DNA of 64,000 nt. Origin: an uncultured Sulfitobacter sp. GTDB taxonomy: Bacteria; Pseudomonadota; Alphaproteobacteria; Rhodobacterales; Rhodobacteraceae. A program made the position numbers and the translations under genes. Location: the NCBI RefSeq assembly GCF_947497275.1, contig NZ_CANMFS010000002.1:124001-188000 (forward strand), in the 5' to 3' direction. Below, piece by piece: positions 56,942 to 64,000 of this stretch; the first letter of the stretch is position 1; each line of letters starts with the position of its first letter. The notes under the pieces were generated by a model that was not told the origin of the DNA, ran no database searches, and worked only from the letters and a program-made list of their open reading frames with translations.

Positions 56942-58225
56942 CTAGCCTGCCACCCAAGTGGGTAGTGCCAATGATAGCGCGGGTAGGTATGTGATAAGGG
57001 CCAGTGTCACCAGCATCACCAGAACAAAGGGCAGCGCCCCGCGCATCAGCTGTTCCAGCGGCACGTTGCCGACCTTTGATCCGATGAACAGGTTCATGCC
57101 CAACGGCGGCGTGACCATGCCGATGCCCAGATTGACGATCATCACGATGCCGAAATGGGTCGGATCAATTCCCATCGCCATGGCTACGGGCAACAGGATT
57201 GGCGTCAGGATGATGATCGCCGCCAGCGTTTCCATGAAGGTGCCGACCACTAGCAACAGCAGGTTGACCAGCATCAGCAACGCCAGCGGCGAGCTGACCA
57301 TCTCAACCATCGCCTCGGCTAAAAGCACCGGGATACGCTCGATCGTCAGCACCCGGCCGAAAATTGTCGCGGCACCGACGATTAGCATCACTGATCCGGT
57401 GGTCAGCGCAGATTGGGCAAACACCCGGTAGAGATCAATCAAGCGCAGTTCACGGTAGACGAACAGACCCACGATCAGCCCGTAAATGACCCCGATGGCG
57501 GCAGCCTCGGTCGGGGTGAAAATACCGCCGTATATGCCCCCCAGAATGATCACCGGCACGATCAGCGCCCATTTGGCATCCCAGACGACCGCCCATGCTT
57601 CGCCCGGTGTATAACTCGTTGCATCCGCACCAATGCCTTCACGCCGCGCCTGTACCCAAGCATACATCATCAGCGCCAGACCGATGATCATGCCCGGTAT
57701 GATGCCTGCCAGAAACATGCCAGTGACCGATACATTGGCCGACGCGGCATAGATAACCATTGGAATACTGGGCGGGATAATCACCCCCAGGCTGCCCGCC
57801 GAGGCAACAAGGCTGGTGGAAAACACAGGCCGGTAGCCATCCTTTGCCATTGCCGGCAGCAAGATACTGCCAACGGCCGCAACCGTCGCCGGACCCGAAC
57901 CGGAAATCGCGCCAAAGAACATGCAGGTGGCCACGGCAATGATCGCCAGCCCGGCATTGTAACGTCCGAACAGCACCTTACCGACGTTTAGCAAACGTGA
58001 CGACAGGCCACCCTGACTCATCAGGTCGCCAGCCAGAATGAAGAACGGCACCGCCATCAGCGGAAAGGAATCAATCGACGTGACCAACCCCTGCGGGATG
58101 AAGCTGCTTGAGACCTTGCCGCTGGTGAACAGCACCACGCTTGACGCCACGCCAAGCGAAATGGCGATGGGCACCCCCAGCACCAGCAATATGGCGAAAA
58201 TACCGAAAAGCAGGGCAGAGATCAT
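56942..58225 (-). CDS. dctM: TRAP transporter large permease (DctM)
   Basis: The transport subunit of a tripartite ATP-independent periplasmic transporter, about 427 residues and 12 or so membrane segments. Typical stretches are [40 protein letters not shown] and [35 protein letters not shown] and [16 protein letters not shown] follow. It overlaps the dctQ stop by 4 bases. Together with dctP and dctQ it should import an organic acid; the neighbouring enzymes suggest a 4-hydroxy-2-oxo acid or a precursor. Confidence 0.95.
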   Translation of the reverse strand: MISALLFGIFAILLVLGVPIAISLGVASSVVLFTSGKVSSSFIPQGLVTSIDSFPLMAVPFFILAGDLMSQGGLSSRLLNVGKVLFGRYNAGLAIIAVATCMFFGAISGSGPATVAAVGSILLPAMAKDGYRPVFSTSLVASAGSLGVIIPPSIPMVIYAASANVSVTGMFLAGIIPGMIIGLALMMYAWVQARREGIGADATSYTPGEAWAVVWDAKWALIVPVIILGGIYGGIFTPTEAAAIGVIYGLIVGLFVYRELRLIDLYRVFAQSALTTGSVMLIVGAATIFGRVLTIERIPVLLAEAMVEMVSSPLALLMLVNLLLLVVGTFMETLAAIIILTPILLPVAMAMGIDPTHFGIVMIVNLGIGMVTPPLGMNLFIGSKVGNVPLEQLMRGALPFVLVMLVTLALITYLPALSLALPTWVAG

Positions 58226-58701
58226 TGTAGGCCCTCTGATTTAAGGGCCGACAGCTCGATCAGGATACGTTGCGCCAGCCGGAACAAAACCAGCGTGAAC
58301 CCAACCACCGGGGCCAGATACACATACCCCATGAGCAATCCCAGAGATGAAGACCGCTGGCCAAAGCCGAACAGCTTCTGCACCAGAGCGATCCCTTCGT
58401 ACACCACCAGGAACGCGAAACCCGCAAAGATTAGATGTGACAGGATCCGCGCCATGATGATCCCGCGCGGCGGCAGCATCGTGACAAAAGCCGTCGTCGA
58501 GATATGCACGTCCTTCTTGACCGCGTAGCTTACCGAGATATAGGCCATCCAGATAAAGCAATAGCGCGCCAGTTCCTCGGACCACGACAGCGAGGCCTGC
58601 ATAACATAGCGCATGAATATCTGTCCGCCAATCAGCGTGGTCATAATGGCCATCAAGGCAACCAGAATGACCTCTTCCAGGTGATCGTCGATCAGTCTCA
58701 T
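58222..58701 (-). CDS. dctQ: TRAP transporter small permease (DctQ)
   Basis: The four-helix small membrane subunit of the TRAP transporter, 159 residues. It begins MRLIDDHLEEVILVALMAIM and has the DctQ landmark FMRYVMQASLSWSEELARYC followed by FIWMAYISVSYAVKKDVHIS. The ATG at 58701 is chosen for GAGG at 8-base spacing; the open frame to 58755 lacks family similarity. It overlaps dctM and lies downstream of dctP. Confidence 0.92.
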   Translation of the reverse strand: MRLIDDHLEEVILVALMAIMTTLIGGQIFMRYVMQASLSWSEELARYCFIWMAYISVSYAVKKDVHISTTAFVTMLPPRGIIMARILSHLIFAGFAFLVVYEGIALVQKLFGFGQRSSSLGLLMGYVYLAPVVGFTLVLFRLAQRILIELSALKSEGLQ

Positions 58702-58776
58702 AAACGGCCTCACTGAACGGTAAACGCACGCGGCGTCCGTGCATTTCATGTGCAAATTGGGAAGGGTCGGTCAGTA

Positions 58777-58811
58777 GATCGCGGCAGACGTGCGAAACAC
58801 ATGCCGCGATC
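58777..58811 (-). other. Hairpin between dctP and dctQ
   Basis: A perfect 10-bp inverted repeat (GATCGCGGCA/TGCCGCGATC) with a 15-base loop lies in the gap between dctP and dctQ on the transcribed minus strand. There is no U-tract. Such hairpins often protect or attenuate the binding-protein message so that more of it is made than of the permeases. Confidence 0.6.
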
Positions 58812-58833
58812 AAGCTTTCAAAGCACTGCGGCC

Positions 58834-59844
58834 TTAGTTGGATACCGCGCCAACGATCCGGTCTACCAGATCGGCCCCGGCCTTTTCTTTGACGATATCA
58901 TAGACCGGACCCATCTTGGATGAGAACGCAGCCAGTTCCTCGGCGGTCAGGTCGCTGATCTTTACGTTGGGCATGGCTGCAATGGCCAGATCGTCTGCCT
59001 CCGCTGTCATTGCGCGCTGTTGCGGCGTGACTTCGCGGATTATGTCCTTGAGTGTTGCCAGATCCTCGGACGACAGCTGGGCCGCCGCATCCGGGTTCAT
59101 CAGCAGAACCAGCGGCGAATAGATGTGGTTTGTGCGGGAAATATAGTGCTGTACCTCGTTGAACTTCATCGAATGGAACAGGTTGATCGGGCCTTCCATC
59201 GCGTCGAACGTACCTTGCTGCAACGCGGTGAACAATTCGCCAAAGGACAGCGGCGCCGGGTTTGCACCAACGGCGCGCCAAGCGGCGATATGCACTTCAT
59301 TCTCCATGGTCCGCATTTTCAAGCCGGCAAGATCATCAAGCGTGCGCACTTCTTGCTTGTCATTGGTCAACTGCCGAAAGCCGTTTTCCCAGTACCCCAG
59401 CCCCATAATGCCGACCTGCGACAGTTCGGCCAGCATTTCCTGGCCGATTTCACCATCAAGAACACTGTAAACGGCCTCACGATCCTTAAACAGGAACGGC
59501 ATGTCCATCACGTAGAACGACGCGCTGAACGCGGCCAAAGGTGCCGATGATACAAAGGCCATGTCAACATTGCCAAGCTGGATGCTTTCGATCAACTCGC
59601 GCTCGCCACCAAGCTGCGAGCTTGGGAAAATCTCTATTCCGACACGACCCTCGGTCCGCGCGCGCAATTCGGCGTCGACCTGTTCCATCGCGACGTGGCC
59701 CGGTGTCGTTGTCGACCCGGCGTGGCCCATTTTCAGGATTGTGTCCGGTTCGGCCGCAGCCATCGTACCAAGCAGCGCGGCACTCAGTGCAATCGCACCT
59801 GCGGTGGCTTTCGTTGAAAATACAGAAAGTTGTTTCAGTAGCAT
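58834..59844 (-). CDS. dctP: TRAP transporter substrate-binding protein (DctP)
   Basis: Periplasmic receptor of the TRAP system, 336 residues. A signal peptide (cleavage near AAA-EP after GAIALSAALLGTM) is followed by ILKMGHAGSTTTPGHVAMEQ. The DctP core GIEIFPSSQLGGERELIESI carries through to the QLGNVDMAFVSS region, and the arginine that usually binds the substrate carboxylate is in LAGLKMRTMENEVHIAAWRA. A strong AGGGAGGAT site precedes the ATG. It starts the operon dctP-dctQ-dctM-dmpF-dmpG downstream of the IclR gene. The ligand is unknown. Confidence 0.95.
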   Translation of the reverse strand: MLLKQLSVFSTKATAGAIALSAALLGTMAAAEPDTILKMGHAGSTTTPGHVAMEQVDAELRARTEGRVGIEIFPSSQLGGERELIESIQLGNVDMAFVSSAPLAAFSASFYVMDMPFLFKDREAVYSVLDGEIGQEMLAELSQVGIMGLGYWENGFRQLTNDKQEVRTLDDLAGLKMRTMENEVHIAAWRAVGANPAPLSFGELFTALQQGTFDAMEGPINLFHSMKFNEVQHYISRTNHIYSPLVLLMNPDAAAQLSSEDLATLKDIIREVTPQQRAMTAEADDLAIAAMPNVKISDLTAEELAAFSSKMGPVYDIVKEKAGADLVDRIVGAVSN

Positions 59845-59965
59845 TGGATATCCTCCCTAGGGTCGACGACAGAACGGAACGCATATCACTAGCAACACTA
59901 AACCCGGCCTCCCGCCCTGCAGGAAGATAACGGCTTTCAAGACGCATTGTCAATTTATGAAGGAG

Positions 59966-59984
59966 CCTCTCACTATGTGAGAGG
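59966..59984. promoter_or_regulatory. Palindrome upstream of dctP, candidate IclR operator
   Basis: A perfect 8-bp inverted repeat CCTCTCAC-TAT-GTGAGAGG lies 122 bases upstream of the dctP start and 24 bases after the iclR stop. The position and symmetry fit the operator of the adjacent IclR regulator. It is followed on the plus strand by a T-rich stretch, but no plus-strand gene ends there, so a terminator role is less likely; on the minus strand it could end iclR. Confidence 0.5.
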
Positions 59985-60007
59985 TTTGATTCTTTTGTAC
60001 GGGCACA

Positions 60008-60781
60008 TCATTTGCTTCGCAGGCCCAATTCAGCTGAGATTGCACAGGCAGTTGCCTGTACAAGGGGGATCAACTCCTGCATCCGGTCGGGCGGCATGTA
60101 CTGAACCGTGCTGGTCACGCTGATCGCGGCGACAATTTGAGTGCTCGCATCGCGAACCGGGACCGCAACACACCGAAGCTCTGGTTCGCTGTCGCCCAGA
60201 TCAAAGGCATACTGTTCCCGTGAAAAACCCAGAACCTGCTGCACCCATTCCGCCGGCGTCTGCGGAGGCATCAGGCTGTCCCGCCCCTTGAGAGCCATGG
60301 CGTCCAGTTGATCTTTGGTCCAGTCCAGCACAAGCGCTTTGCCCACACCGGTCGTAACCACGGGCATGAGACCACCGATCCGCGACCGGATTTCGACCGG
60401 GCGGCGGCTGGGTATCTTTTCCAGATAGATAACATGCTGACCTTCGAGCCGCGCCAGATGTACGGTATCGGATGTCGCCGCGGCAAGGTTCTCAAGATGC
60501 GGACGGGCGACCTTTACCAGTTCAATTTGCCGGTGGGCCAGAAAGCCCGCCTCGATAACCTTGGCTCCGAGGGTCAGCTTGTTGTCAGGAACCTGCCTGA
60601 GATAGCCGCGCTCGACCAATACGGAAATGATCCGGTGCGCCGTACTATATGTCATGCTCGTCTGGGATGCGATTTCGGATATGGATTTTGGAGACTCCAT
60701 AACGCTCTCGACAATGTCCAGACCACGCACCAGTGTCTGGCTTTTTATAGGTTTCTCACCGGGTGTAGTTTTACTGGTCAT
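60008..60781 (-). CDS. IclR-family transcriptional regulator
   Basis: A 257-residue regulator. The N-terminal winged helix covers about residues 15-75 (VRGLDIVESVMESPKSISEI, SMTYSTAHRIISVLVERGYL). The C-terminal effector domain shows HLARLEGQHVIYLEKIPSRR, GGLMPVVTTGVGKALVLDW and AAISVTSTVQYM. The ATG at 60781 has AGGA at 8-base spacing; the upstream open frame lacks coding character. It sits just upstream of dctP in the same direction and most likely controls the TRAP and aldolase operon in response to its substrate. Confidence 0.92.
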   Translation of the reverse strand: MTSKTTPGEKPIKSQTLVRGLDIVESVMESPKSISEIASQTSMTYSTAHRIISVLVERGYLRQVPDNKLTLGAKVIEAGFLAHRQIELVKVARPHLENLAAATSDTVHLARLEGQHVIYLEKIPSRRPVEIRSRIGGLMPVVTTGVGKALVLDWTKDQLDAMALKGRDSLMPPQTPAEWVQQVLGFSREQYAFDLGDSEPELRCVAVPVRDASTQIVAAISVTSTVQYMPPDRMQELIPLVQATACAISAELGLRSK

Positions 60782-61590
60782 CCAGAACATCCTGCATTTT
60801 TTGCGAATTCCAAGCGTCAAGAACCCGTATCCCGGATACCACGGATCGAAACGACGCTGGAAATCAAGATCGGACAGACCGAACCACTGAACGCAGATCG
60901 CCTTGCGGTCAAGCAATTCAGAAGCAAAAGCGAAGGCGGATCGGAAACTTACCCGGACAGCCAAGACTACGAATTTCAGATTTCGTTCACAGGCTTACCC
61001 GGTGTCAATATTCGCGATTGAACCGGAGATCCTGCAAGGCACCAGCTGGGTACAACGGACTGATCTAAATGAGGGTTCTCAGGCCGACGCACGACAGCAT
61101 TTCCACCAGCCAGACGATAGGATCAATCATCTGCGCAAGTTGAACTGGTCTTCAGAGAAGATCGCGGTGGCTGGTTTTTCAAAACGACAAAGCAATAGCC
61201 TGGGGTTCGGCAGAATTCATCGGGTTCCGCCACCGCCCCCCTTCGTGCCGCCCGCCGCCGGCACTTTGAACAAGGACCGCTCGCCCTTAACAACTGTCAT
61301 TGACTCCGATGAAGAGCCGCGGTCAAGGTTCACGCCGTTCGAGCGACAAGAACTGCAACAGTTCGAGACCGTACGGGAAACGCATTGTCTGCCCAATACG
61401 CGCGAGCCATCGTGGTCAAGCTGACGGGCGCGTTGCGAAAGGAACTTGCAAAGCTGAGGCTTTGGATCAGCAAGATTTGCTACAACCGTCTGGACAGCAC
61501 GACAGTTTCCATCTCACCACTCCCCGGCGCAGCCTTGCTACTGAAAGTTGGCTCTTGTAGTCTTCGCACAGACTCATTGGGGGGAGATCC
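60782..61590. other. Long gene-free stretch between two TRAP systems
   Basis: An 809-base region with no convincing gene on either strand. Some short frames exist, but they have no recognisable motif, ribosome site or consistent coding bias. It contains the promoter areas of iclR (leftward) and the second dctP (rightward); a GGGGGGAGAT ribosome site lies at its right end. It is probably the eroded join of two independently acquired clusters. Confidence 0.5.
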
Positions 61591-62571
61591 ATGAAATTCA
61601 CGTTCCTTGCGCCGGCCGTTGCCAGCGCGATTGTTGCGCTCGGCGGCCCTGCTGCTGCACAGACAGAGATCAAGATCGGCTATGCCCTTGCCCCTGACAG
61701 CCACTATGGCGTCGCGGCGCAGAAATTCGAAGAGGTCGTGCTGGCCGAGACAGGTGATCAGTTCACCTTTACCCATTTCCCCTCTTCGGGGCTGGGCGGT
61801 GAGCGTGAAGTCATCGAGGGGCTGCAGCTGGGTACTGTCGAGGCGACCATCGTGTCCTCGGGTACGCTGGCGAACTTTGCGCCAGATACCGGCGTGTTCG
61901 ACATCCCGTTCCTTTTCCGCGATCTCGCCCATGCCCGCGCCGTGCTGGATGGCCCCATCGGGCAGGAGATCCTGGCCAAGTTCGACGACGTAGGTCTGCA
62001 CGGACTGGCTTGGGGCGAGCAAGGCTTTCGCCACATCACCAACAACCGCAACGCGATCGAAACGCCTGCCGATGTCCAGGGGCTAAAGATCCGCACAATG
62101 GAAAATCCGGTGCACCTGACTGCATTCAACGCGATGGGCGCTGCACCTACCCCGATGGCCTGGCCCGAGGTGGTCTCTTCGCTGCAGCAGGGCGTGATCG
62201 ACGGGCAGGAAAACCCGCTTTCGGTGATCGTCTCCGTCAAGCTCGATGAGGTTCAGGAATACCTCACCTTGTCGGGCCACGTCTATTCGCCCGCCATGCT
62301 GCTGGTCTCCAAGCCGTTCTGGGAAGGGCTGGACGCCAGCCAGAAAGCCATCTTCGAGACAGCCGCGACCCAAGCCGTGGCCGCAATGCGTGGTTTTGTC
62401 GACAACGTCGAGACAACAGGCGTAGAGACGCTGAAAGAGCGCGGCATGAAGGTGAATGCGATCTCGGCCGAGGAAAAGGCCAAATTCCAGGAGGCGATCG
62501 CCTCGGCCTATGAAGAGTACTACGAGACCTACGGTCAGGAGCTCGTCGAATCCATCGTGAACTTCGAGTAA
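61591..62571 (+). CDS. dctP: TRAP transporter substrate-binding protein (DctP), second system
   Basis: Periplasmic receptor of a second TRAP transporter, 326 residues. Signal peptide MKFTFLAPAVASAIVALGGP is cleaved near AAA-QT. The mature part has IKIGYALAPDSHYGVAAQKF, the FPSSGLGGEREVIEGLQLGT segment, and the substrate arginine in VQGLKIRTMENPVHLTAFNA. It is clearly a paralogue of the DctP at 58834-59844 and shares FPSS-LGGERE and RTMEN, but it diverges enough to have another ligand. A GGGGGGAGATCC site precedes the ATG. Confidence 0.95.
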   Translation: MKFTFLAPAVASAIVALGGPAAAQTEIKIGYALAPDSHYGVAAQKFEEVVLAETGDQFTFTHFPSSGLGGEREVIEGLQLGTVEATIVSSGTLANFAPDTGVFDIPFLFRDLAHARAVLDGPIGQEILAKFDDVGLHGLAWGEQGFRHITNNRNAIETPADVQGLKIRTMENPVHLTAFNAMGAAPTPMAWPEVVSSLQQGVIDGQENPLSVIVSVKLDEVQEYLTLSGHVYSPAMLLVSKPFWEGLDASQKAIFETAATQAVAAMRGFVDNVETTGVETLKERGMKVNAISAEEKAKFQEAIASAYEEYYETYGQELVESIVNFE

Positions 62572-62624
62572 ACACTTACCGCCGGCGCCAATCACGCGCC
62601 GGCCTTCCTATCCGAGGTCGCGTC

Positions 62625-63152
62625 GTGAAACGGCTGGAACACATCTTCGTCGTGCTGAACGGCTGGGCGCTGATCCTGATGTTGGCTGCCATGACGCTGA
62701 TCGTCGGCGCGAATATCTCGCTGCGCTACCTTACCGGGCATTCGCTGCCCTGGGCGGACGAGGCGGCCCGCTACCTTATGATCTGGATGACCTTCGGCGG
62801 TGCCGGACTGGTCCTGCGTATTGGCGGGCACGTGGCGATCACCAATCTTCAGGACGCGCTGCCCGACGCAGGTCAGAAGATCATGCGCGCGGCAATCGCG
62901 CTGGGGCTGCTGATCTTCTTCGGCTTTATGGTCTATGTCGGCATTCAGTACGCGCAGCGCATGCAGTACCAGGTGACCCCGGCGCTGCGGCTGCCGTTCC
63001 TTTATGTCTACGCGGCGATGCCGGTGGGGTTCGGCCTGCTAATCCTGCACCTGCTTTTGGTCGCGCATCCGTTCATCACCGCCGGCACCTACAAGCGCCG
63101 CGACGGTGACACGGGCGAAACCGCCGCGATGCCTGGGGGCGCCAATGGCTGA
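62625..63152 (+). CDS. dctQ: TRAP transporter small permease (DctQ), second system
   Basis: Small four-helix subunit of the second TRAP transporter, 175 residues. It has the DctQ landmark ISLRYLTGHSLPWADEAARY followed by LMIWMTFGGAGLVLRIGGHV, and a hydrophilic C-terminal tail (YKRRDGDTGETAAMPGGANG). The start codon is a GTG at 62625 (GTGAAACGGCTGGAA, encoding MKRLE). It begins 53 bases after dctP and overlaps dctM by 8 bases. Confidence 0.92.
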   Translation: MKRLEHIFVVLNGWALILMLAAMTLIVGANISLRYLTGHSLPWADEAARYLMIWMTFGGAGLVLRIGGHVAITNLQDALPDAGQKIMRAAIALGLLIFFGFMVYVGIQYAQRMQYQVTPALRLPFLYVYAAMPVGFGLLILHLLLVAHPFITAGTYKRRDGDTGETAAMPGGANG

Positions 63153-64000
63153 AATCCTGTTCCCGGCGCTCTTCGTGCTTCTGGCGCTTGGGGTCCCGGT
63201 GGCCTTTGCCATGGCAATCTCCGTCTTTGCGGCGCTCAGCTTTGGCTCTACCTACCCGAACCTCGTCGTGGTCAAGGAGATGTTCTCCGGTCTCGACAGC
63301 TTTCCGCTGCTTGCGGTGCCGTTTTTCGTGCTTGCAGCCGAGATCATGACCGGGGGCGCGATCACCCTGGCGGTGCTGCGTCTGGCGCAATCGCTGGTCG
63401 GCCACCTCAGGGGCGGGTTGGGCCATGCCAACGTGGTCAGCTCGGCCATGTTTGCCGGGATCTCCGGCAGCGCGCTGGCCGATGCGGCGGGGCCGGGAAC
63501 GATGATGATCCGGATGATGGAAAAGGGCGGCTACGACCGCCCCTATGCCGGCGCGCTCACGATCGCCAGTTCTGTCGTCGGGCCGATCATCCCGCCCTCG
63601 ATCACCATGATCATCTACGCCATGCAGGATCAGGAGGTTTCCGTCGGCTCATTGTTCATGGCAGGTGTCCTGCCCGGCGTTGTGATCACCCTCGCGGTTC
63701 TGTTCGCCAATGCCCGCGTCAGCCATCTGCGCGGTTATACCTCCGGTGCACCGCGTCCGCCGGTCGCCGAGATCGCGCGTATCGCTTTCTACGCGGTGCC
63801 GGCGCTGCTCCTGATCGTATTGATCGTCGGAGGCATCCGTTTCGGCATCTTCACCCCGACCGAAGCCTCCGTCATCGCCGTGTTCTACGCGCTGGTGGTG
63901 GGGATGTTCGTTTATCGCTCACTGCGGCTGCGCGATCTGCCCGACATCATCCTGCGTGCCGCGCTGACCTCGGCGGCGGTGCTGCTGATCCTCGGCGCGG
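63145..64000 (+). CDS. dctM: TRAP transporter large permease (DctM), second system, 3' end outside window
   Basis: Transport subunit of the second TRAP transporter; about 285 residues are inside the window. It opens MAEILFPALFVLLALGVPVA and shows PFFVLAAEIMTGGAITLAVL, SAMFAGISGSALADAAGPGT, VVGPIIPPSITMIIYA and [20 protein letters not shown], all matching the DctM family. The ATG at 63145 overlaps the end of dctQ. The frame remains open to the window edge. Confidence 0.95.
   Translation, partial: MAEILFPALFVLLALGVPVAFAMAISVFAALSFGSTYPNLVVVKEMFSGLDSFPLLAVPFFVLAAEIMTGGAITLAVLRLAQSLVGHLRGGLGHANVVSSAMFAGISGSALADAAGPGTMMIRMMEKGGYDRPYAGALTIASSVVGPIIPPSITMIIYAMQDQEVSVGSLFMAGVLPGVVITLAVLFANARVSHLRGYTSGAPRPPVAEIARIAFYAVPALLLIVLIVGGIRFGIFTPTEASVIAVFYALVVGMFVYRSLRLRDLPDIILRAALTSAAVLLILGA

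Noticed and set aside
61020-61560. Short frames between iclR and the second dctP as genes or transposase remnants
   Set aside because: None shows a motif, ribosome site or resemblance to a transposase, and frames on both strands are low-complexity or interrupted.
1-64000. CRISPR arrays, rRNA, tRNA genes, or prophage genes
   Set aside because: No regularly spaced repeats, no cloverleaf-like segments and no phage structural or integrase genes were found on either strand.

Overview
The window is a chromosomal segment of a GC-rich marine alphaproteobacterium, almost certainly a member of the Rhodobacteraceae (roseobacter group). The main evidence is the block nifR3-ntrB-ntrC-ntrY-ntrX followed by trkA-trkH-hfq-hflX, a fused ispDF, NtrC and NtrX proteins that lack the GAFTGA loop, DUF6456 and DUF6477 proteins, a 3-hydroxybutyrate dehydrogenase, and several TRAP transporters. 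No rRNA, tRNA, CRISPR array or intact insertion sequence was found.

Region 1 (1-11.4 kb) is mostly housekeeping and salvage. It holds an M32 carboxypeptidase cut by the window edge, heme A synthase, the tRNA methyltransferase TrmJ, a thiamine phosphate synthase and a metal-uptake pair (HupE/UreJ-like plus DUF4198). That pair is divergent and the two start codons overlap. Next come a pseudouridine salvage operon (psuK-psuG), a DUF502 membrane protein, a patatin, an FAD oxidoreductase and bdhA. Upstream of bdhA there is an orphan promoter plus terminator that looks like a small RNA gene.

Region 2 (11.7-31.7 kb) carries an orphan YejA-type solute-binding protein, an XRE-cupin regulator divergent from an acyl-CoA synthetase and a DsbA-like protein, and a TagD-like cytidylyltransferase missing its usual signature. 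It also carries a Bcr/CflA exporter, mfd, hemB, a cysteine-rich secreted protein, a SYLF lipoprotein, a beta-hydroxyacid dehydrogenase, a penicillin acylase relative and rluE. hfq and hflX follow, translationally coupled through a TTGA overlap.

Region 3 (32-54.3 kb) is the conserved core: potassium uptake (trkH, trkA), the Ntr nitrogen cascade, isoprenoid and phospholipid genes (ispDF-pgpA-pncC), a MmgE/PrpD protein, a RatA/COQ10 START protein, hpt, lipA, an HTH-DUF6456 regulator divergent from DUF6477, an MttB-like methyltransferase and guaA. A decayed coding stretch lies between hpt and lipA.

Region 4 (54.3-64 kb) looks acquired. It begins with a decayed IS3-type transposase fragment. It then carries a compact IclR-regulated catabolic unit: TRAP transporter dctPQM plus acylating acetaldehyde dehydrogenase and 4-hydroxy-2-oxovalerate aldolase. 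An 800-bp gene-free stretch follows, then a second TRAP operon that runs off the window. The aldolase and dehydrogenase would turn an imported 4-hydroxy-2-oxo acid into pyruvate and an acyl-CoA.

Across the window, three copies of one intergenic repeat share the blocks ATTTCTTTTGGC and ATATCCCGGGG, followed by a GC-rich hairpin. They sit at 29.8, 35.6 and 52.7 kb.
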